DNA of 29,226 nt from JAFIHK01 sp041441455 (GTDB taxonomy: Bacteria; Bacteroidota; Bacteroidia; Bacteroidales; UBA932). The notes under the pieces were generated by a model. The model did no database searches. It was not told where the DNA came from and saw only the letters and a list, made by a program, of their open reading frames with translations. Within the stretch, counting starts at the first letter, position 1. Each line of letters begins with the position of its first letter. Shown here piece after piece: positions 25,381 through 29,226 of the stretch. Position numbers and translations under genes: made by a program. The DNA lies in NCBI GenBank assembly GCA_041441455.1, contig JASDTB010000016.1, positions 1 through 29,226 of the forward strand, in the 5' to 3' direction.

Positions 25381-26805
25381 TTATTGTTCCTTATCAAGTG
25401 CAAGTAACTGTCTGGTTGCAACTTTTGGGTTGACGATTACGCTACATCCATTAACACAACCACCTTCGCACATCATCACCTCTATCAAATTCGCCTCAGC
25501 TTTACCAGTTGAAGAGATGGTCTTAAGGAATTTAACACTATCCTTATTAAGTCCATTAACAACCTCTGGTTTAAGTAATTCTGGATTTTTAACATAAAGA
25601 GAAACAGAAGATGAAACGCCACCTGTTCTTGCATATTGTCTTCCGCTCTTTTCAATATTTTCGTCCAAGGTCAAAGTATCGCAATCTGATAAGTCTATCC
25701 CTTTAGACTTCATCATTGCATCAACCTCTTCGAAAGTCATCACGTAATCAATATTTTTATCGTGGTAACCCTCTACACGTTTAGCCATACAAGGTCCTAT
25801 GAATACTGTGACAGCTTCTGGATCTTGATTTTTAACAATTTCTGCAGTATATGATGCTGGTGTACGAGTCTCTGAAATGTATGGAAGTAATGCTGGTTGC
25901 TTTAGTTTAGCCCATCTTGTATATGATGGACAGCAAGAGGTCGTCATAAAAGGTTGACCATGCTCAAGAACCCTCTCCTCCCACTCTTCTGCTTCATGTT
26001 TTGAAGTTACATTAGCACCTAACGCTACCTCAACTACATCATCAAAGCCACAAGCTTTGATTCCGTCTAAAATCTGTGGAAGAGGTTGTGCAAATTGTCC
26101 GGCAATTGCAGGAGCAACCATTGCTATAACTCTTTTTTTGCTTTGAATCTCTCTAATAATCTGGATCAGATATGTCTTCTCCATGATTGCACCATATGGA
26201 CATGCCTCTTTACATTGTCCACAATAGACGCATTTATCCCAATCTATGTGTTCTACTCCAAAACTATCTTTGGAAATTGCTCCCACAGGGCAAGCCTCTT
26301 CGCAAGGCACTGGTGTGTAAACAATTGCATTAAATGGACATGCTGATACACAGCGACCACAATTCACACATAATGAGTGATCAATTTCTGCTCTGTTGGT
26401 AACTGCGATTGCCTTTTTATTACATGCATATGTACAAGGCCTTCCTACACAACCACGGCATAGATTAGTAACGATATAATTATTTTTTACGCACGAGCTA
26501 CAAGCCTCATCTACAACAGTAAGCATAACGTCAGTAAATTCTTCTCTATCTAAAGACATCTGTGCATACTCCGAAAGTCTTGTCAATTCGTCCGTCTCAT
26601 CAGTTACATTAAAGCCAAGAATTGTCATCAATCTGTATTTTAGAACTGCTCTGTCCTTATGAATACAGCAGCGCGACAACGCACTTGCCTTTGGTCTAAT
26701 TTCCAGTGGAATTCTGTCTATATCCTCTACTAATCGCCCTCTAAATGATAAATCACAAACCCTTTTTAGTAAATCTCTTCTTATCTCTGTTGCTTGATGA
26801 AACAT
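25381..26805 (-). CDS. [FeFe] hydrogenase, multi-ferredoxin (group B-like)
   Basis: I chose the ATG at 26805 because the longer frame would use a TTG inside the promoter. The 474-residue protein has an N-terminal helical region (1-100) and a cysteine-rich part with at least three 4Fe-4S sites (102-128, 146-156 plus 168-172, 192-202). An H-cluster domain follows: L1 TSCCPS (289-294), L2 IGPCMAKRVE (336-345) and L3 EVMMCEGGCVNG (442-453). The cysteine used for proton transfer in well-studied enzymes (the first of the CC pair in L1) is present. L2 has Gly where catalytic group A enzymes have Met. HydE, HydF and HydG maturases are not in the window. Whether it makes or senses hydrogen cannot be told from sequence. 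Confidence 0.88.
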   Translation of the reverse strand: MFHQATEIRRDLLKRVCDLSFRGRLVEDIDRIPLEIRPKASALSRCCIHKDRAVLKYRLMTILGFNVTDETDELTRLSEYAQMSLDREEFTDVMLTVVDEACSSCVKNNYIVTNLCRGCVGRPCTYACNKKAIAVTNRAEIDHSLCVNCGRCVSACPFNAIVYTPVPCEEACPVGAISKDSFGVEHIDWDKCVYCGQCKEACPYGAIMEKTYLIQIIREIQSKKRVIAMVAPAIAGQFAQPLPQILDGIKACGFDDVVEVALGANVTSKHEAEEWEERVLEHGQPFMTTSCCPSYTRWAKLKQPALLPYISETRTPASYTAEIVKNQDPEAVTVFIGPCMAKRVEGYHDKNIDYVMTFEEVDAMMKSKGIDLSDCDTLTLDENIEKSGRQYARTGGVSSSVSLYVKNPELLKPEVVNGLNKDSVKFLKTISSTGKAEANLIEVMMCEGGCVNGCSVIVNPKVATRQLLALDKEQ

Positions 26806-26826
26806 AACCCTATTAAAATTTGGGCG

Positions 26827-26834
26827 CAAAGGTA
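26827..26834 (-). promoter_or_regulatory. -7 element for the hydrogenase unit
   Basis: On the minus strand this reads TACCTTTG, a perfect TAnnTTTG match, 21 bases before the ATG at 26805. It also rules out the longer TTG-started frame, which would begin inside it. It is divergent from the metYX promoter. Confidence 0.65.
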
Positions 26835-26850
26835 AACAAATTTAATATTT

Positions 26851-26881
26851 TTTGCAGAAAAAAAAAGTTTTTATATCTTCG
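26851..26881 (+). promoter_or_regulatory. promoter of the methionine leader and metYX
   Basis: TTTG (26851-26854), then 19 bases, then TATCTTCG (26874-26881), a one-mismatch version of TAnnTTTG. Transcription would begin near 26886-26889, 11-14 bases before the leader ATG at 26900 and about 230 bases before the metY start. Confidence 0.6.
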
Positions 26882-26899
26882 CAATTGAGATATTCGAAA

Positions 26900-27001
26900 A
26901 TGCAAGAAAAAACTTACATATTGTTACTTGATAGAAGAGACAACCTCTCTCCTATGATGGTTTCTTGCATGTCGATGATGATGATGCGAATGCATCGCTA
27001 A
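26900..27001 (+). CDS. methionine-rich leader peptide of metYX
   Basis: An open frame of 33 codons (ATG at 26900, TAA at 26999-27001) starts about 12 bases after the expected transcription start and has the A-rich upstream context usual here. The first 18 residues contain no further Met; the last 15, MMVSCMSMMMMRMHR, contain eight, four of them consecutive (codons 26-29). The position, size and residue bias are those of an amino-acid attenuator leader such as trpL or hisL, with methionine as the sensed amino acid, directly ahead of two methionine-synthesis genes. The stop codon sits in the loop of a seven-bp hairpin. Function as a regulatory leader is inference; the frame is seen directly. 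Confidence 0.82.
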   Translation: MQEKTYILLLDRRDNLSPMMVSCMSMMMMRMHR

Positions 27002-27009
27002 GATGCATC
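26983..27009 (+). promoter_or_regulatory. mutually exclusive hairpins at the end of the methionine leader
   Basis: Segment A GATGC (26983-26987) can pair with segment B GCATC (26992-26996) around a GAAT loop. B can instead pair with C GATGC (27002-27006), extended to seven bp as ATGCATC (26990-26996)/GATGCAT (27002-27008) around the loop GCTAA holding the leader stop. GCATC at 27005-27009 can also pair with A. A ribosome on the Met codons would cover A and change the choice. Confidence 0.55.
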
Positions 27010-27017
27010 CTTATAGT

Positions 27018-27118
27018 CTCCGGGCACTTCGTGAGGTCCATTGGGTGGAAGCCCATAAATTTCTTAGGCGAAAAGCCGTCAATTAGAAAAAAACAATCAT
27101 CATCAAAAAAATCTCATT
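27018..27118 (+). promoter_or_regulatory. structured leader segment and possible attenuator before metY
   Basis: GCCC (27051-27054) can pair either with GGGC (27022-27025), enclosing the small CAC-TTC-GTG hairpin, or with GGGT in TGGGT-GGAA-GCCCA (27042-27055). The latter is followed by TAAATTTCTTA, a weak U-rich tract, so it may be a poor terminator. GGC-GAAAA-GCC follows at 27067-27077. Just before metY, ATCATCATCA (27096-27105) is complementary over ten bases to the Met-codon run at 26976-26985. I recognise no SAM riboswitch consensus. Confidence 0.5.
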
Positions 27119-28417
27119 ATGTCAAAATATACCAATTTTGAAACACTTCAAGTACATGCAGGTCACTCTGCAGACAAAACTCATGGTTCATGCGTAACCC
27201 CTATTCACCAAACAACTTCATTTGTATTTGAAAGCGTAGAACATGGCGCAAAATTATTCTCGTTAGAGGCTGCTGGTCATATCTATACAAGACTATCAAA
27301 CCCAACTACTGATGTTTTAGAACAAAGAGTAGCTGCATTAGAGGGAGCTGCAGCTGCAGTCGCTGTCTCTTCGGGACAAGCGGCTCAATTTCTTGCAATT
27401 CAAAATATTGCCGAAAGTGGAGACAATATAGTTTCGACTTCATCACTCTATGGAGGAACATATAATCAATTCAAAATAAGCTTTCAGAGATTAGGAATTG
27501 AGTTTAGATTCGCAGGAAGAGGAGGAGTTGAAGAGTACGAAAAGCTAATTGATTCACGTACAAAAGCGATCTTTATTGAGACAATTGGCAATTCAGACTT
27601 CTATATCCCAGATTTCGATCAATTCGCTGAACTTGCTGCAAAACATTCACTTCCACTTGTTATTGATAACACATTCGGAGGGGCAGGCTATCTGTTCAAA
27701 CCAAAAGATCATGGAGCAAACATTATCACCCATGCAGCTACAAAATGGATTGGAGGACACGGAAACAGTATCGCTGGTATTGTTGTTGACTGCGGAAACT
27801 TCGATTGGAGCAATGGAAAATTCCCGAGATTCATTCAACCTTCGGAATCATACCACGGACTTAAATTTTGGGAGACATTCGGTGAAGGCTCGGCTTCTGG
27901 CAACATCGCGTTTGCAATCAAAGCGCGCGTAGAGGGTCTTCGCGACTGGGGTTGCTCACTTAGCCCTTTCAACTCTTTCCTATTGCTTCAAGGCATCGAG
28001 ACTCTCTCACTTAGAATGGACAGAATCTTAGGAAACTCCTTAGAATTAGCACAATGGCTAGAGAGACACCCTAAAGTTGAATCAGTTAACTACCCAGGAC
28101 TAAAAACAAATCCAAATTATGCCAACGCAAGTAAGTACTTCAAAAAAGGATTTGGTGGCGTACTTTCGTTTTGTATTAAGGGAGACAGAAAACAAACTGC
28201 TAAATTTGTAGAGAGCCTGGATCTAATTACCCACCTTGTAAATGTAGGCGACAACAAAACACTTATAAGCAATTCGGCATCAACTACACATGCACAACTA
28301 AGTACTGCCGCACTTGAGGCTGCTGGTATAAAACCAAATATGCTTAGAGTCTCTGTTGGAATTGAACACATAGACGACATTAAAGCCGACCTGGATAAAG
28401 CACTTAAAAACATTTAA
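27119..28417 (+). CDS. metY: O-acetylhomoserine sulfhydrylase (aminocarboxypropyltransferase)
   Basis: MetY uses pyridoxal phosphate to join O-acetylhomoserine with sulfide, making homocysteine, the last carbon-sulfur step before methionine. The 432-residue length is that of MetY rather than the shorter MetB/MetC (about 380-400). The N-terminus FETLQVHAGHSADKTHGSCV and the cofactor lysine Lys209 in THAATKWIGGHG are typical, as are SSLYGGTYNQF and the C-terminal SNSASTTHAQL. The family also includes cystathionine synthases, but the metX neighbour favours direct sulfhydrylation. It is preceded by the Met-rich leader and followed by metX after seven bases. Confidence 0.96.
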   Translation: MSKYTNFETLQVHAGHSADKTHGSCVTPIHQTTSFVFESVEHGAKLFSLEAAGHIYTRLSNPTTDVLEQRVAALEGAAAAVAVSSGQAAQFLAIQNIAESGDNIVSTSSLYGGTYNQFKISFQRLGIEFRFAGRGGVEEYEKLIDSRTKAIFIETIGNSDFYIPDFDQFAELAAKHSLPLVIDNTFGGAGYLFKPKDHGANIITHAATKWIGGHGNSIAGIVVDCGNFDWSNGKFPRFIQPSESYHGLKFWETFGEGSASGNIAFAIKARVEGLRDWGCSLSPFNSFLLLQGIETLSLRMDRILGNSLELAQWLERHPKVESVNYPGLKTNPNYANASKYFKKGFGGVLSFCIKGDRKQTAKFVESLDLITHLVNVGDNKTLISNSASTTHAQLSTAALEAAGIKPNMLRVSVGIEHIDDIKADLDKALKNI

Positions 28418-28424
28418 TTATCAG

Positions 28425-29226
28425 ATGATAAAAGAGTTCTATCACTACCCCCAAGAGTTTCGCTTCGAGAGTGGCGAGACTCTTCCCTCAATAGATTTGT
28501 GTTTCCACCATTCCAACAACTTAGATTCTCAACTTCCTGTTATCTGGATCTGTCATGCTCTAACTGCAAACTCCAATCCCGAAGAGTGGTGGGATGTGCT
28601 TGTGGGAAGAGGCAAGCTTATCGACCCTGAGAAATTCAGAATCGTCTGCTCAAACATGTTGGGCTCTTGTTATGGATCATCTGGACCATCGTCAAAAGAT
28701 GTTGATGGGAAAGAGTATCTTTTACGATTTCCAAAAGTAACCGTGAGAGATATCGTGCAATCGCATGAATTATTGAGAAGACATCTGAAGATTGATGAGA
28801 TAGATTTACTTATAGGAGGATCAATTGGTGGTTTCCAGACTCTTGAGTGGAGCATCATCAACCCAAAGGTGATAAAAAGCCAAGTACTAATTGCCTGCAA
28901 TGCTCAAGTTAGTCCATGGGGAACAGCTTTCAATGAATCGCAAAGAATGGCTCTATTTGCAGACAAGTCGTTTGGAGAGCAGAGCTCGATCAGAGGAGGA
29001 GAGAGTGGCTTGGCTGCCGCTCGATCGATTGCATTGATATCGTACAGATCTTATGAGGGTTATTGTCAAACACAAGCAGAAGAAAATGATAATTTTCTAT
29101 TTGCCTCTCGCGCATCATCATACCAAAATTATCAAGGAAAGAAATTGGTTGACAGGTTTGATGCATACTCGTACTACAACCTTACAAGATCGGTAGATAG
29201 CCATAATGTTGGCAGAGCAAGAGGAG
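28425..29226 (+). CDS. metX: homoserine O-acetyltransferase (partial, runs off the window)
   Basis: The frame from ATG 28425 stays open for 267 codons to the window edge; a full MetX is about 350-380 residues, so roughly the last quarter or more is missing. MetX acetylates homoserine with acetyl-CoA, making the substrate of MetY. It is an alpha/beta-hydrolase: the early HALTANSNP segment corresponds to HALTGxSH of the family, LGSCYGSSGP to the GGCxGSTGP segment, and GGSIGG holds the nucleophile Ser133, followed by QTLEW. The Asp and His of the triad would lie beyond the edge. It is the second gene of the metYX operon and presumably under the same leader control. Confidence 0.93.
   Translation, partial: MIKEFYHYPQEFRFESGETLPSIDLCFHHSNNLDSQLPVIWICHALTANSNPEEWWDVLVGRGKLIDPEKFRIVCSNMLGSCYGSSGPSSKDVDGKEYLLRFPKVTVRDIVQSHELLRRHLKIDEIDLLIGGSIGGFQTLEWSIINPKVIKSQVLIACNAQVSPWGTAFNESQRMALFADKSFGEQSSIRGGESGLAAARSIALISYRSYEGYCQTQAEENDNFLFASRASSYQNYQGKKLVDRFDAYSYYNLTRSVDSHNVGRARG

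Noticed and set aside
26806..26829. Longer hydrogenase frame starting at 26829
   Set aside because: It would start with TTG inside the TACCTTTG promoter element; the ATG at 26805 is the sensible start.
26882..27118. SAM-I or SAM-II riboswitch upstream of metY
   Set aside because: The conserved SAM-I core is absent, and the only SAM-II-like hint (CGCTAA near 26995) is the end of the leader frame and lacks the required pseudoknot partners and A-rich segment. A new RNA class cannot be excluded by eye.
27549..27932. 127-codon open frame inside metY
   Set aside because: It is an out-of-frame reading of metY with no recognisable protein features; the same applies to other shadow frames such as those antisense to mutA, mutB and the hydrogenases.
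1..29226. Mobile element, prophage or CRISPR array
   Set aside because: No transposase, integrase, terminal repeats or regularly spaced repeats were seen; gene content and composition look like ordinary chromosome.

Overview
The window looks like chromosomal DNA of an anaerobic member of the Bacteroidota, probably Bacteroidales. Evidence: most promoters that can be seen fit the phylum's TAnnTTTG -7 element, Shine-Dalgarno sequences are largely absent and starts are preceded by A-rich stretches, families typical of the phylum are present (DUF5723-type barrel, DUF3667, a lysine-rich cold-shock protein), a methylmalonyl-CoA mutase pair points to propionate/succinate metabolism, and two [FeFe]-hydrogenase-family proteins point to anaerobic life. 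I see no insertion sequence, phage gene, integrase, CRISPR array or rRNA. Species cannot be named from this.

Layout. 1-2230: tRNA-Phe (minus), then efp followed by a transglutaminase-like lipoprotein. 2213-4950 (minus): a three-gene unit of an exported protein of unknown function, an M16 zinc peptidase and an O-methyltransferase. 5006-7619: dnaX and lptB, closed by a strong terminator. 7791-11806: mutA-mutB, also closed by a strong terminator. 11913-14997: a lipoprotein plus an outer-membrane barrel protein. 15012-18418 (minus): a DUF3667 membrane protein, and upstream of it a four-gene envelope unit of CsgG-like, PEGA-like lipoprotein, DUF4810 and DUF799/GNA1162. 18641-20908: cold-shock protein, DEAD-box helicase and a small membrane protein. 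20877-22420: an exported SMP-30-like protein and a thermonuclease-like protein. 22426-26805 (minus): a putative hydrogen-sensing unit of a ferredoxin-rich [FeFe] hydrogenase, a PAS-containing [FeFe] hydrogenase and a SpoIIE/PP2C phosphatase. 26851-29226: a methionine biosynthesis operon, metY and a partial metX.

The most interesting item lies ahead of metY. A 33-codon open frame (26900-27001) carries eight Met codons among its last 15 sense codons, including four in a row. It starts just after a good promoter and is followed by overlapping, mutually exclusive hairpins. A CAT-repeat just upstream of the metY start (27096-27105) is complementary over 10 bases to the Met-codon run. This looks like a methionine leader peptide: ribosome stalling at Met codons would control transcription or translation of metYX. 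I recognise no SAM riboswitch there. The mechanism is inference; the leader frame, the promoter match and the complementarities are directly visible.

Other points of note are the PAS-hydrogenase/phosphatase unit, the CsgG-DUF4810-DUF799 envelope unit, and an 11-bp perfect inverted repeat that brackets the -7 element of the DUF3667 gene and looks like an operator.
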